Shown here in pieces: positions 45,100 to 54,666 of a stretch of 64,000 nt of DNA. The stretch is from Bin25 sp026709415 (GTDB taxonomy: Bacteria; Bacteroidota; Bacteroidia; Flavobacteriales; Flavobacteriaceae): contig OZ241330.1 in the NCBI GenBank assembly GCA_965200045.1, positions 2,170,001 through 2,234,000 of the forward strand, given 5' to 3'. Numbering within the stretch: the stretch's first letter is position 1; each line of letters opens with the position of its first letter. The position numbers and the translations under genes were made by a program. A model generated the notes under the pieces. That model worked only from the letters and a program-made list of their open reading frames with translations, did no database searches and was not told the DNA's origin.

Positions 45100-46263
45100 C
45101 TACTTTTCTCTTGTCAACTTTCTTGAAAGAATAAGCTTTTGAATTTCTGAAGTACCCTCACCAATGGTGCATAGCTTAGAGTCCCTATAGTATTTTTCAA
45201 CGGGATAATCTTTTAAATACCCGTAACCGGCCATTATTTGGACCGCTTCAGAGCTGACTTTCACGCATGTTTCGGAAGCAAATAATTTTGCCATACATAC
45301 GGGAATCGCCGGATTTTCATTTATGTTGACGGCTTGAGCAGCATTTTTTATAAGTAAACGAGAGGCTTCAATGTCGGTAGCCATTTGAGCTATTTTAAAA
45401 GCAATCGCTTGAAAATCGATAATACGACGACCAAATTGCTCCCTCTTTTTAGCATGATCTAATGCTGCACGATAGGCCCCTTTGGCAATACCCAAAGAAA
45501 GCGCCGCGATGGAAACCCTTCCTCCTTCTAGAATCTTCATGGACTGGTTGTAACCTTCACCGATGTTTCCAAGCAAGTTCCCTTGATCGATGCAACAGTT
45601 GTCAAAAATCATCTCGGCTGTTTCCGATGCACGCATGCCAAGTTTATCATCTTTTTTACCAGTTAAAAAGCCTTTTGTTCCTCTTTCGACCACGAAAGCT
45701 GTAATCCCTTTGTTCTCACCTTCGACAAAAGCATTAGCTAAAACGACGGCCACATCCGATGAAGCCCCATGAGTGATGAAATTCTTTTGTCCATTGAGAA
45801 TCCATTGATTATTTTGTTTAATCGCTTGTGTTTTCATTCCTCTTGCATCCGATCCGGCATCTAATTCCGTCAGTCCCCAAGCGCCAAGCCATGTGCCCTG
45901 TGCTAATTTTTTTAACCAACGCCGATGCTGCTGATCATTGCCAAACAAATAAATGTGGTTGGTACATAAAGAATTATGAGCGGCTATCGATAAGCCAAGA
46001 GCAGGATCAACAATAGAAATTTCTTCAATAATGGATGCATAGGCATGGTAGTCTAATTCAGCTCCACCCCATTTATTAGGAACCAAAACCCCCATTAACC
46101 CATATTTTCCTGCCAATCGCATGGTGTCGATAGGGAAAAACTGCTCTTCATCCCACTGTTTAACAAATGGGCTGATGTGATGTATGGCAAAATCTTTAGC
46201 TGATTCTATGTGGTTAGAAATCAGTGGCTCCACAACGGAAACTTTTGAACTATCTTCAAGCAT
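45100..46263 (-). CDS. Acyl-CoA dehydrogenase
   Basis: 387 aa FAD enzyme with the three-domain layout: an N-terminal helical part, the beta-domain with GAWGLTELDAGSD and WILNGQKNFITHG, and a C-terminal helical part with REQFGRRIIDFQAIAFKIAQMA and IMAGYGYLKDYPVEKYYRD...IGEGTSEIQKLILSR. It oxidises a fatty or branched acyl-CoA to the enoyl-CoA. Chain-length class cannot be told. It lies 70 bp downstream of a likely -7 box and after the AGCS gene on the same strand. Confidence 0.93.
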   Translation of the reverse strand: MLEDSSKVSVVEPLISNHIESAKDFAIHHISPFVKQWDEEQFFPIDTMRLAGKYGLMGVLVPNKWGGAELDYHAYASIIEEISIVDPALGLSIAAHNSLCTNHIYLFGNDQQHRRWLKKLAQGTWLGAWGLTELDAGSDARGMKTQAIKQNNQWILNGQKNFITHGASSDVAVVLANAFVEGENKGITAFVVERGTKGFLTGKKDDKLGMRASETAEMIFDNCCIDQGNLLGNIGEGYNQSMKILEGGRVSIAALSLGIAKGAYRAALDHAKKREQFGRRIIDFQAIAFKIAQMATDIEASRLLIKNAAQAVNINENPAIPVCMAKLFASETCVKVSSEAVQIMAGYGYLKDYPVEKYYRDSKLCTIGEGTSEIQKLILSRKLTREK

Positions 46264-46302
46264 AAGTAAAAACGAGTATCGCTTTTTTTCTCAAATAGAT
46301 TG

Positions 46303-46310
46303 CAAATATA
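46303..46310 (-). promoter_or_regulatory. Possible -7 box for the acyl-CoA dehydrogenase gene
   Basis: TATATTTG on the minus strand matches TAnnTTTG and lies about 40 bp before the ATG, between the AGCS stop and the gene. The -33 position reads TTT rather than TTG, so the call is tentative. Confidence 0.35.
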
Positions 46311-46333
46311 ATGAGGTCAGTTATGCCGATAAA

Positions 46334-48046
46334 TTATTTAAATTTTGAACCCACAATGGCTTTTAAATATGAGTTTAACTCTCGCCTCACTCGAGGAAAA
46401 AGAATAAATAGACCAATCATATTTGGAAACACCAATGCAAGTATCATAGCATCAGCAAACCGAACGACCGAATCTAAAGTAATTGAAGCCCCGACAACCA
46501 CAAAAAACAAAAACAATATTTTAAAACTCAAATCAGAAAGTTGACTTCTACCAAAAAGATATTTCCATGACTGAATGCCATAATAAGACCAAGAAATCAT
46601 AGTAGAAAAAGCAAACAAAATGACGGCAATCGTCAATATATACGAGAAGCCGGGTAACACTGAATCAAAGGCTCTAGAAGTTAAATCAACGCCACCAAGC
46701 TGTTCTCCTGTTTCATTAAGCACCACACCACTACTTTCAACATTACCATAAGTGAACTGACTTTGAAAATTACCATCACTAAAATTAAAAAAGATAATCA
46801 CCAATGCGGTCATCGTACAAATAATAACGGTATCTATAAACGGTTCCAATAAAGCCACAATGCCTTCAGAGGCTGGATGTTTCGTTTTGACCGCGGAATG
46901 AGCGATGGCAGCAGAACCGGCTCCCGCCTCATTAGAAAAGGCAGCTCTTCTAAAGCCAACAATCAATACCCCAATAAACCCTCCCAATCCAGCCATTGGT
47001 GTAAAAGCACTATTAAAAATCAAAACAAAAGCATCATCGATATATCTGATATTTACGGCTAAAATAATCAGCGTGGCGACGATATATATTCCAGCCATTA
47101 TTGGAACAATTCGCGAAGTAAAGTTGGCGATTCTTTTGATGCCACCAATGATCACAATACCAACCAAAAAAGCGAAAATCAACCCAGTAACAAAACCAGA
47201 GGCTCCGCCTTCTAAATTCAAAAGAGTGGTTATTTGATCTGTGGCCTGGTTGGATTGAAACATATTCCCTCCTCCTAAGGCTCCTCCAACACAAAAAACA
47301 GCGAAGAGACCCGCTAATATTTTTCCGACGACACCCATACCAAATCCCATTTCTTTCAATCCTCGAGAGAGATAATACATGGGGCCACCATGCACCACTC
47401 CATTATGGTCTACATCACGATATTTAACACCTAGTGTGCATTCAACAAACTTGGTAGACATCCCAAACAGTCCACAAACAATCATCCAAAAAGTGGCTCC
47501 AGGGCCGCCAAGGGCAATAGCAACAGCCACGCCCGCTATATTTCCCAATCCGACCGTCCCAGATACGGCTGTAGTGAGAGCTTGAAAATGACTTACTTCG
47601 CCATCTTTTGATTTTTTATCCTTCAAATTGTCATATTTTCCTCTTACCGTATCAATAGCTAGTTTGAATTTTGTAACATTTGGAAACTTAAAGACGATCG
47701 TAAAAAATAATGCTCCTACGGCTAAAAGAATCACGACAAAGGGAATAGAATGTTTTTTTGAAAGTGGAACTTGAAAGAAAACGATACTTTCCCAAACAGA
47801 AGCAATTGGTCCAAAACCTTGATCGATTCGATCATCTAATCCTAAACGAGTCTCTTCTGAAATCGGCTCACTAGGTGGAGCATTTTCATCAATATCATTT
47901 TGAGTTACATCAATATGATCCTCAGAAACAACGATAGTATCATCACTAATTGGTTGATTTGATTGATTGACATCTTGAGAGAATAGCACCGTTCCATGTA
48001 ACAGAATCCATGCTATTGAAATTTTTTTGAAATAAATTGACTTCAT
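46334..48046 (-). CDS. Sodium:alanine (AGCS family) symporter
   Basis: 570 aa. The first about 100 residues are unusual: a cleavable signal-like segment (ISIAWILLHGTVLFSQ) and an acidic, Asp/Glu-rich stretch before TM1. The transporter core is typical of the alanine/glycine:cation symporter family: SHFQALTTAVSGTVGLGNIAGVAVA, LGGPGATFWM, HGGPMYYL, FSNEAGAGSAAIAHSAVK and late WSYYGIQSWKYLFG. It takes up alanine or glycine with Na+, which fits a marine habit. The signal-plus-acidic leader is seen in other Bacteroidota members and has no known role. Confidence 0.9.
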   Translation of the reverse strand: MKSIYFKKISIAWILLHGTVLFSQDVNQSNQPISDDTIVVSEDHIDVTQNDIDENAPPSEPISEETRLGLDDRIDQGFGPIASVWESIVFFQVPLSKKHSIPFVVILLAVGALFFTIVFKFPNVTKFKLAIDTVRGKYDNLKDKKSKDGEVSHFQALTTAVSGTVGLGNIAGVAVAIALGGPGATFWMIVCGLFGMSTKFVECTLGVKYRDVDHNGVVHGGPMYYLSRGLKEMGFGMGVVGKILAGLFAVFCVGGALGGGNMFQSNQATDQITTLLNLEGGASGFVTGLIFAFLVGIVIIGGIKRIANFTSRIVPIMAGIYIVATLIILAVNIRYIDDAFVLIFNSAFTPMAGLGGFIGVLIVGFRRAAFSNEAGAGSAAIAHSAVKTKHPASEGIVALLEPFIDTVIICTMTALVIIFFNFSDGNFQSQFTYGNVESSGVVLNETGEQLGGVDLTSRAFDSVLPGFSYILTIAVILFAFSTMISWSYYGIQSWKYLFGRSQLSDLSFKILFLFFVVVGASITLDSVVRFADAMILALVFPNMIGLFILFPRVRRELNSYLKAIVGSKFK

Positions 48047-48262
48047 TTTATGTTTTGGATGGAGTTTTCTAAAATTGGGTAATGATATACAATAAAACCT
48101 TGACTGAAAGATAAATACTTTTTTTATGCACTTTCAATCAATCCCGGTTTGAAAGCAAAAGTTGGTTATAAAGTCAAATATAGTCATTTGATTGAAGCGA
48201 ATTCATTTGATTTCCTACGAAGGATATAGTTATTTCAACTTTTTAATGAATGGATGAAACGT

Positions 48263-48484
48263 TTACAAATCAAATACGGAAGGTCTTTTCCGATAAACCA
48301 TATCCTTGAAAGTGTGCAAAATAGCAATTAATAAATACAAAATGGGGCCACCTAAAATGGTGATAAAGGAGGTATAGATAAAAAAAAGACGCACACTAGT
48401 GACTTTCATCCCCAATAAATTGGCAATTCGAGTACATACTGAAAAACCATATTGTTCAAAAAAAACACGAAGTTTTAAAATCAT
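48263..48484 (-). CDS. PspC-domain membrane protein
   Basis: 73 aa with an amphipathic start, VCTRIANLLGMKVTSVRLFFIYTSF and a single hydrophobic segment (ILGGPILYLLIAILHTF), the PspC domain. Phage-shock-type membrane stress proteins of this size are common in Bacteroidota. It follows the rhodanese gene by 14 bp on the same strand. Role in this organism is unknown. Confidence 0.8.
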   Translation of the reverse strand: MILKLRVFFEQYGFSVCTRIANLLGMKVTSVRLFFIYTSFITILGGPILYLLIAILHTFKDMVYRKRPSVFDL

Positions 48485-48498
48485 TGTGAATCGAATGA

Positions 48499-48810
48499 TT
48501 AAGGATTATCTATTGAACCATTCCATTTTTCTAGACCTCCAGTTAAATTATAGCAATTGAGATTTTCTAATTTTTTCATCAGATGGCATGCTTTAGCTCC
48601 TCTGATTCCAGCCTTGCAATACACAAAGTAATTTTTGGATTTATCTAGTTTTTGGATTTCCTTTAAAAAGGATTCTGTTTGTTTGATATCAATCAATGTG
48701 GCGTTAGGAATATGTCCACTACTGTATTCTTTTAGGGTTCTAACATCGATAATTTGGGTATTTGGTTTGCTCCGGAGTTCTTGAACCCATTGAGTTCTTT
48801 CTAAATTCAA
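48499..48810 (-). CDS. Rhodanese-like sulfurtransferase
   Basis: 103 aa single rhodanese domain from a TTG start. IIDVRTLKEYSSGHIPNA is the conserved first half, and the active-site loop CKAGIR carries the catalytic Cys (about residue 67). It transfers sulfane sulfur; the acceptor is unknown. It is probably transcribed with the PspC gene. A 27-bp perfect palindrome lies just upstream. Confidence 0.87.
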   Translation of the reverse strand: MNLERTQWVQELRSKPNTQIIDVRTLKEYSSGHIPNATLIDIKQTESFLKEIQKLDKSKNYFVYCKAGIRGAKACHLMKKLENLNCYNLTGGLEKWNGSIDNP

Positions 48811-48823
48811 ACGTTGACGATTT

Positions 48824-48850
48824 AAAAATCAAATATAATATTTGATTTTT
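48824..48850. repeat. Perfect 27-bp palindrome upstream of the rhodanese gene
   Basis: AAAAATCAAATAT (48824-48836), one central A, and ATATTTGATTTTT (48838-48850) form an exact inverted repeat 14 bp before the TTG start at 48810. On the minus strand it contains TATATTTG, a -7-like box. Such symmetry suggests a dimeric regulator site overlapping the promoter; a cruciform or RNA hairpin is an alternative. Confidence 0.55.
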
Positions 48851-49058
48851 GATTGAACCTATCAAGTTGACCAAAGTGTTTTTAAGTTTAAAAAAGTTAG
48901 GAGCCCTACCGTATAACGGTTATCATTCTTACACAATATTCATGCTATTTCTGTAAATCATACCTAAGGGTCAAAAACTGGAATTATAGTGAAGTTCTTT
49001 TTTGCGTTAATTTTGGAGTACCATTCGTTCAACACCTTAAATCAATCTCATTAAGATT

Positions 49059-50213
49059 ATGAACTTGTCGTTTTGGAACCATAAAAGAAAACTAAAAGAG
49101 AATTTACTTGATCGAGGAAAAGCGAGGTATTTTCATGGACGCAGAAAAGAAATCGACAAATTCAAATCACTAATGTGGGAAACTAAAAAAAATCAATCCG
49201 GAACATCTTTTTTAGTTCAAGGTTCCCCCGGTGTTGGGAAAACTGCATTATTAGAAGAATTGAAAACCGTGGTTGATAAAAAAAAATGGCGGGTTTGTCA
49301 CATTCCAATGAGAGCTTTATGGGATGTCGATGAATTATATCGTTGGGTGTCTAATAAATCATCTTATCGTTCGACTGATTCTTTTGCTGGATTTGATGTT
49401 CATATAGTAAAAGCTGGGGTAAAAAAAACAAAAACGGTTCATCCTTCATTGCTCAAGGTCATCAAGAAAATCAAAAAAAAACCAACCTTGATTGTTTTAG
49501 ACGAAGCACAACGATTAGGATATAATCGCGTGATTTCCGAAGATAATGAAAGAGACTTTTTAGATGTTTTTGATTATTTACACAATCTTAAAACCAAGAA
49601 AGGGTTTATTTTCTTAATAGGTGGATTGGGGATGACGGAAGATATTTTTGATCGACTGGGCGTTGCTTCTAGATTTAACGAAGATTGCGTTATTAATCTT
49701 CCAGCACTAGACAAAACGGCTGAGAGAGCTATTTTGAAAAATTGGATTATCAATGAAGGCGGATCAAAAGAAAGTAATCCAAAGGTTCATTTTTGGATTG
49801 ATGAGATTGTTAAAGAAACCCACGGATGGCCTTTACATATTAACTGTTATGCAAAATCTGCAGCCAATTATCTACAAAAAAATAATGTAGCGATGACAAA
49901 TGATGGATTAAAAAAAGTATTGCGTGAAGGCAGGAATAAAAAAATAAAATACTATGAAAAAAGATTAAAGAGTTTTGATGACAAAGAAGTTGATTCTATT
50001 GCTAAATTTTTGCAACAAAATCAAAACCAAGAAAGCTTTAGTAAAGACACCATTCTTGAGTTTTTTAGAAGGTATTATCCTTTCGAAAAATCGATGAATA
50101 TTTATTTTCGATTGGTAGAAAAAGGAGTTTTTCATCGAAACTCGGATAGAAAATATATTATTCCTGTTCCTTCGATGCGCAAGTGGTTAATGAAACTTCA
50201 CGAAGGCGACTGA
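49059..50213 (+). CDS. AAA ATPase, intact member of the local three-copy family
   Basis: 384 aa. LDRGKARYFHGRRKEIDKF leads into Walker A GSPGVGKTALLEEL (about residues 50-63), Walker B TLIVLDEAQRLG (about 145), a sensor-like FLIGGLGMTEDIFDRLG, ETHGWPLHINCYAKSAANYL of STAND/AAA_16 type, and a C-terminal winged-helix-like end RKYIIPVPSMRKWLMKL. It is the complete version of the gene at 741-1778 and of the remnant at 5043-5590. It has no operon partner; about 700 bp of non-coding DNA follow before trpE. Function is unknown. Confidence 0.8.
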   Translation: MNLSFWNHKRKLKENLLDRGKARYFHGRRKEIDKFKSLMWETKKNQSGTSFLVQGSPGVGKTALLEELKTVVDKKKWRVCHIPMRALWDVDELYRWVSNKSSYRSTDSFAGFDVHIVKAGVKKTKTVHPSLLKVIKKIKKKPTLIVLDEAQRLGYNRVISEDNERDFLDVFDYLHNLKTKKGFIFLIGGLGMTEDIFDRLGVASRFNEDCVINLPALDKTAERAILKNWIINEGGSKESNPKVHFWIDEIVKETHGWPLHINCYAKSAANYLQKNNVAMTNDGLKKVLREGRNKKIKYYEKRLKSFDDKEVDSIAKFLQQNQNQESFSKDTILEFFRRYYPFEKSMNIYFRLVEKGVFHRNSDRKYIIPVPSMRKWLMKLHEGD

Positions 50214-50914
50214 CTGGTTTTGGAAAAACAAAACCGGAACTAGAAAAAATGAAAAGGATCAAACAAGCAACAATAGAAATCATTCGAAGTGAGATAATCC
50301 GTGGGATGTTACAAACAATTTTAGACTCCTCTGGCAATTTGGTATGTCATGCCATCCACACTTCTTTCCACTGGAAAGGTAAATCAACATGGGGCACGTT
50401 GCATTAGCGGATGAAACAAGACATCTAATAAATGAAAATCTCATTGCTATGACTTATGGATTAGGGGATAGAATGATGCGACACGACATCATCAGCTTCA
50501 AAGTTTCCGTTTTTTCTAATGAGATGGTTTAATCCACTCAAAGAAATATCAAGATAGAATCATGTAAATTTATCAAAAATCGATTGAGGCAAAGGAGTAC
50601 CTTCATTGTAAAGGAATCAAGCATCGTAACAAAACAAAAAATGTGATGTCCTCAAAAGAATACATGTCGATGCTTTTGGCCATCATCCGCTTTTTTCTAA
50701 TTGGAGATTCAAAATAAAAACGTGTTCTCGTATCAAGTGCAATACAAATCATGATAGAACTAAATTGATTAATGGGAATTATCAATAAAAATTTACTTTT
50801 GAACCTCTGTTTTACTTAAAAAGCGTTTATTTATTTGGATCAGCCGTTGACTCATTCCTCATACCAATTTAACATCTTTCGGTCGCATTTAATGGCCTTT
50901 TTTGGATTTAACTA
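50214..50914. other. Long intergenic region upstream of the trp operon
   Basis: About 700 bp. Short open frames are present, but none shows a recognisable family or convincing start; parts may be remnants of old accessory DNA. TACTTTTG at 50794-50801 matches the -7 consensus about 115 bp before trpE, without a TTG at the normal distance. No leader peptide with Trp codons and no attenuator-like hairpin could be supported. Confidence 0.35.
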
Positions 50915-52318
50915 ATGGCAAAATTTCGCTTTAAAACAGAGTCTATTAAACTACAAGCGGATTTGTTGACTCCTGTTGAAGTTTATTTAAAGCTAAGAGA
51001 TCACTATCCCAATAGTATTCTTTTAGAAAGTAGTGATTATGCCGGGCAGAACAAAAGTTTTTCTTACATCTGCTGTAATCCAATTGCTTCTATTACCATC
51101 AAAGACCATTCCGTTTCTTATCGTTATCCCAATGAAAGAACCTATCATAAGGATATTACTTCTAAGGATAGTGTTGCTGAAATGATTCACAACTTCGCTA
51201 AACATTTCTATTTTGAAAAGCCACATACGGAGTTTATCACCCATGGTATGTTTGGCTATATGGCTCATGAAGCGATACAATATTTTGAAGATATTAAGCT
51301 CAATGATTCAAAACCTGGATTTGATATTCCTCAAATCTTTTATGCTGTATACCAAAATGTCATCGCCATCAGTTTATTCAGTCATGAGGCCTATATCTAT
51401 TCTCATATCACAGAAGACAAACAACACAATGTCCAAGAAGTCCTCAAATTCATCACTAATTCCACAGCCTTAGAATACCCATTCAAAGCCATTGGTGAAC
51501 CTCATTCAAACATGGATGATAATGAATTCCTTGATTTGGTTGAAAGAGCTAAATGGCACTGCAAAAGAGGTGATGTCTTCCAATTAGTCTTGTCTAGAAG
51601 GTTTTCTCGTGAATTCAAAGGGGATGAATTTAATGTTTATCGAGCCTTGAGAAGCATCAATCCTTCCCCCTACCAATATTTTTTTGATTACGGTAATTTT
51701 AAAATTTTTGGCTCTTCACCTGAATCCCATTTGGTGGTTAAAGATGGGCGTGCTGAAATTCATCCAATCGCCGGTACTTTCAAAAGAACTGGAAATAATC
51801 TTGAAGATACTGCATCGGCTGAAAAACTACTTCAAGATGCCAAAGAAAATAGTGAACATGTCATGTTGGTAGATTTAGCCCGTAATGATTTGAGTCGAAA
51901 TGGATCGAAAGTTCAAGTGGTAAAAAATCGAGAAGTCCAGTTTTTTTCACATGTGATTCATTTGGTATCCAAAGTTACTGCCCAGTTAAATCCCCATGTC
52001 TCTGTTTTTCAATTAATGGCGGATACTTTTCCTGCGGGGACTCTCAGCGGGGCTCCTAAACATCGTGCCTTGGAACTTATCGACCAATACGAGCGGACAC
52101 GTCGAAACTTCTATGGAGGGGCTATTGGCTACATTGATTTCTATGGAAAATTTGATCATGCCATCTTGATTCGATCCTTTTTGAGTATTCATCAAGAATT
52201 ACACTACCAAGGGGGTGCCGGTTTAGTGGTTGATTCGAATTCCAAAGCCGAATTAGAAGAAGTCAATAACAAATTAAGAGCCTTAGAGCAATCCATTATT
52301 GAAGCTGAAAAAATATGA
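50915..52318 (+). CDS. trpE: Anthranilate synthase component I
   Basis: 467 aa. N-terminal regulatory part with the LLESSDY block used for tryptophan feedback binding, then the chorismate-binding domain: VFQLVLSRRFSR, FGSSPESHLV, HPIAGTFKRTG, LVDLARNDLSR, FPAGTLSGAPKHRALELID and GGAIGYIDFYG. It converts chorismate plus ammonia to anthranilate with TrpG. It begins the trpEGDCFBA operon and overlaps trpG by 4 bp (ATGA). Confidence 0.95.
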   Translation: MAKFRFKTESIKLQADLLTPVEVYLKLRDHYPNSILLESSDYAGQNKSFSYICCNPIASITIKDHSVSYRYPNERTYHKDITSKDSVAEMIHNFAKHFYFEKPHTEFITHGMFGYMAHEAIQYFEDIKLNDSKPGFDIPQIFYAVYQNVIAISLFSHEAYIYSHITEDKQHNVQEVLKFITNSTALEYPFKAIGEPHSNMDDNEFLDLVERAKWHCKRGDVFQLVLSRRFSREFKGDEFNVYRALRSINPSPYQYFFDYGNFKIFGSSPESHLVVKDGRAEIHPIAGTFKRTGNNLEDTASAEKLLQDAKENSEHVMLVDLARNDLSRNGSKVQVVKNREVQFFSHVIHLVSKVTAQLNPHVSVFQLMADTFPAGTLSGAPKHRALELIDQYERTRRNFYGGAIGYIDFYGKFDHAILIRSFLSIHQELHYQGGAGLVVDSNSKAELEEVNNKLRALEQSIIEAEKI

Positions 52319-52884
52319 GAGTTAAAAGTGTGTTTGTCATTGATAATTATGATTCATTTACATACAACCTAGTTCACTATTTAAAAGAATTGGACTGCCA
52401 AGTCACTGTGAAAAGAAATGATGCTTTCAACATTTCAGAAATCAGAAGGTATGAATACATCATGATTTCACCGGGTCCTGGATTACCCATAGATTCAGGA
52501 AACCTATTAGACACTATTAAAAAATATGCTCCCACTAAAAAAATTTTTGGAATTTGTTTGGGACAACAAGCGATTGCTGAAAGTTTTGGTGGATCACTCA
52601 TGAATTTAGATAAAGTATACCACGGTGTATCGACCGATATCAACATCACAACTGATGATCTTCTTTTTGAGGGCTTACCAAACGTATTCCAAGCCGGTAG
52701 ATATCATTCTTGGGTCGTTAAAACCCCTCTTCCCAGTTGTTTGGTGGCCACATCTTTTGATTCGGAACAAAATCTCATGTCGCTACGTCATGAGACTTTT
52801 AATGTCCGAAGTGTTCAGTTTCATCCTGAGTCTATTTTGACTCCCTATGGAAAAAAAATGATTGAAAACTGGGTTCATTCTTGA
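52315..52884 (+). CDS. trpG: Anthranilate synthase component II (glutamine amidotransferase)
   Basis: 189 aa class I amidotransferase. VFVIDNYDSFTYNLVHYL at the start, ISPGPGLP, the nucleophile loop FGICLGQQAIAESFGG (Cys about 82) and VQFHPESILTPYG with the catalytic His and Glu near the end. It supplies ammonia from glutamine to TrpE. ATGA overlap with trpE shows translational coupling. It ends 4 bp before the trpD ATG. Confidence 0.95.
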   Translation: MRVKSVFVIDNYDSFTYNLVHYLKELDCQVTVKRNDAFNISEIRRYEYIMISPGPGLPIDSGNLLDTIKKYAPTKKIFGICLGQQAIAESFGGSLMNLDKVYHGVSTDINITTDDLLFEGLPNVFQAGRYHSWVVKTPLPSCLVATSFDSEQNLMSLRHETFNVRSVQFHPESILTPYGKKMIENWVHS

Positions 52885-52888
52885 GCAT

Positions 52889-53893
52889 ATGGAAATCATT
52901 CTTGAGCGTTTACTGAATAATGAAACCTTAAGTTATCGCGAGGCCAAAAATGTTTTGGGATTCATCACTGAGAACAAATACAATGAAGCTCAAATCGCTA
53001 GCTTTTTAACCATCTATAGACAACGAGGAATAACTATTGAAGAGCTCAAAGGATTTCGTGCCGCTTTATTGGAACGATGTCATCAAATTGATTTGAGTGA
53101 CTTTCACCCCATCGACTTGTGCGGTACCGGGGGCGATGGCAAAAACACGTTTAATATTTCTACTGCATCGGCATTTGTCGTCGCTGGTGCTGGTATTAAA
53201 GTGGCCAAGCACGGAAATTATGGCGTTTCCTCAAAATGTGGATCGAGTAATGTTTTGGAACATCTTGGGATTAAGTTTTCCAATCATCAGGATTTTCTAG
53301 AACGTTGTATTGAATCGGCAGGCATTTGTATTCTTCATGCCCCACTTTTTCATCCTGCGATGAAAAATGTTGCGGGAATTCGGAAAAATTTAGCGATTAA
53401 AACATTGTTTAATATTCTTGGGCCCCTTGTGAATCCATCCTCTCCAGAAAAGCAACTCACAGGTGTTTATAGTCTAGAAGTGGCACGTTTGTATCAATAT
53501 TTATTTCAAGAAGTTTTAGAGCATTACACAATCATCTATGACTTGGAAGCCTATGATGAAGTTTCATTAATCGGATCGGCAAAGCTTCTGACTGAACGTG
53601 GCGAATTTTTAATCGATTCACACAATTTTAATGTCGGGCATGTTGTTCCATTAGAACTTTATGGCGGTAAAACGGTGAAGGATGCCGGTGATATCCTGAT
53701 GGATATCTTAAAAGGAAAAGGAACTCGATCTCAAGAAAATGTTGTCTGTGCCAATGCAGGGCTAGCGATTTCTACGGCCTTGAGCACGACTTTTGAAGAA
53801 GGGTTCGAAAGAGCTAGAGAAGCTATCAAAAACAAACGAGCCTTTAAAACTTTTAAAACCCTTTATGATCTTTGTCAAAAATGGGTGTCTTAG
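52889..53893 (+). CDS. trpD: Anthranilate phosphoribosyltransferase
   Basis: 334 aa from ATG 52889; an in-frame TTG at 52862 inside trpG would add nine residues and is unlikely. PRPP site DLCGTGGDGKNTFNIST (about 72-88), KHGNYGVSSKCGSSNVLEHLG, and NVAGIRKNLAIKTLFNILGPLVNP are all family-typical. It transfers phosphoribose onto anthranilate. Its 3' end overlaps trpC by 13 bp. Confidence 0.95.
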   Translation: MEIILERLLNNETLSYREAKNVLGFITENKYNEAQIASFLTIYRQRGITIEELKGFRAALLERCHQIDLSDFHPIDLCGTGGDGKNTFNISTASAFVVAGAGIKVAKHGNYGVSSKCGSSNVLEHLGIKFSNHQDFLERCIESAGICILHAPLFHPAMKNVAGIRKNLAIKTLFNILGPLVNPSSPEKQLTGVYSLEVARLYQYLFQEVLEHYTIIYDLEAYDEVSLIGSAKLLTERGEFLIDSHNFNVGHVVPLELYGGKTVKDAGDILMDILKGKGTRSQENVVCANAGLAISTALSTTFEEGFERAREAIKNKRAFKTFKTLYDLCQKWVS

Positions 53894-54666
53894 ATGAAAT
53901 AGTTCGGTCCAAAAGGCAAGCTATCGCCTCTCAAAAGCAAGTTCTTCCTGAGACTTTATTAAGAAAAACGTCCTTTTATGGCCAATCTTCTTCAAGCCTT
54001 GTAACCTCCATCAAATCAAGTGCTCATGGCATCATTGCCGAATTTAAACGACGATCTCCATCCAAAGGAGATATTCATATAGGGGCCAAAGTCCATGATG
54101 TGGTCTCTGGCTATACCAATGCGAGCGTCTCTGGAATTTCTGTCTTAACCGACACCCCATTTTTCGGTGGGTCCTTGGAAGATTTGGTTTTGGCTAGATA
54201 TACTAGTCGTTTGCCGATCCTTCGTAAAGATTTTATCATTGATGCTTACCAAATACATGAGTCAAAAGCTTTTGGTGCTGATGTCATCTTATTGATTGCG
54301 CGAATTCTAAATTCAAATCAAATCAAGGAGTTTTCTCATTTAGCACATTCCCTCGGTATGGAAGTTTTACTCGAAATTCATCAGCAAAAGGAATTAAATC
54401 ATCTTGATTTATCGAATATCGATTTGATTGGTATCAACCATAGAAATCTGGAAACTTTTGATGTCCATATGCAACACAGTCAACATATTGTCGAGACCAT
54501 TCCCCATCATTTTACAAAAATTGCTGAGAGTGGCATTCGTTCGGTAGAAGAAATCAAAACTTTAAAGGCGTTGGGTTTTGATGGGGTTTTAATTGGTGAA
54601 TACTTGATGCGTTCCAAAAACCCTGGTGAAAAAGCCAACCAATTAGTTCAAAATCTCTATTCATGA
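53881..54666 (+). CDS. trpC: Indole-3-glycerol phosphate synthase
   Basis: 261 aa from the ATG at 53881 inside the end of trpD. Key blocks: GIIAEFKRRSPSKGDI (catalytic Glu and Lys), SVLTDTPFFGGSLEDL, LRKDFIIDAYQIHESKAFGADVILLI, IGINHRNLETFDV and AESGIRSVEEI. It closes the indole ring. It is a separate protein here, not fused to TrpF as in enterobacteria. It overlaps trpF by ATGA. Confidence 0.95.
   Translation: MGVLDEIVRSKRQAIASQKQVLPETLLRKTSFYGQSSSSLVTSIKSSAHGIIAEFKRRSPSKGDIHIGAKVHDVVSGYTNASVSGISVLTDTPFFGGSLEDLVLARYTSRLPILRKDFIIDAYQIHESKAFGADVILLIARILNSNQIKEFSHLAHSLGMEVLLEIHQQKELNHLDLSNIDLIGINHRNLETFDVHMQHSQHIVETIPHHFTKIAESGIRSVEEIKTLKALGFDGVLIGEYLMRSKNPGEKANQLVQNLYS

Noticed and set aside
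50183..50407. 74-codon open frame behind the AAA ATPase at 49 kb
   Set aside because: No domain, weak start, and it overlaps the real C-terminus in another frame; it was kept only as part of the intergenic description.
50603..50785. Minus-strand open frame resembling a small coding remnant upstream of trpE
   Set aside because: No recognisable family; could be chance in A/T-rich DNA.
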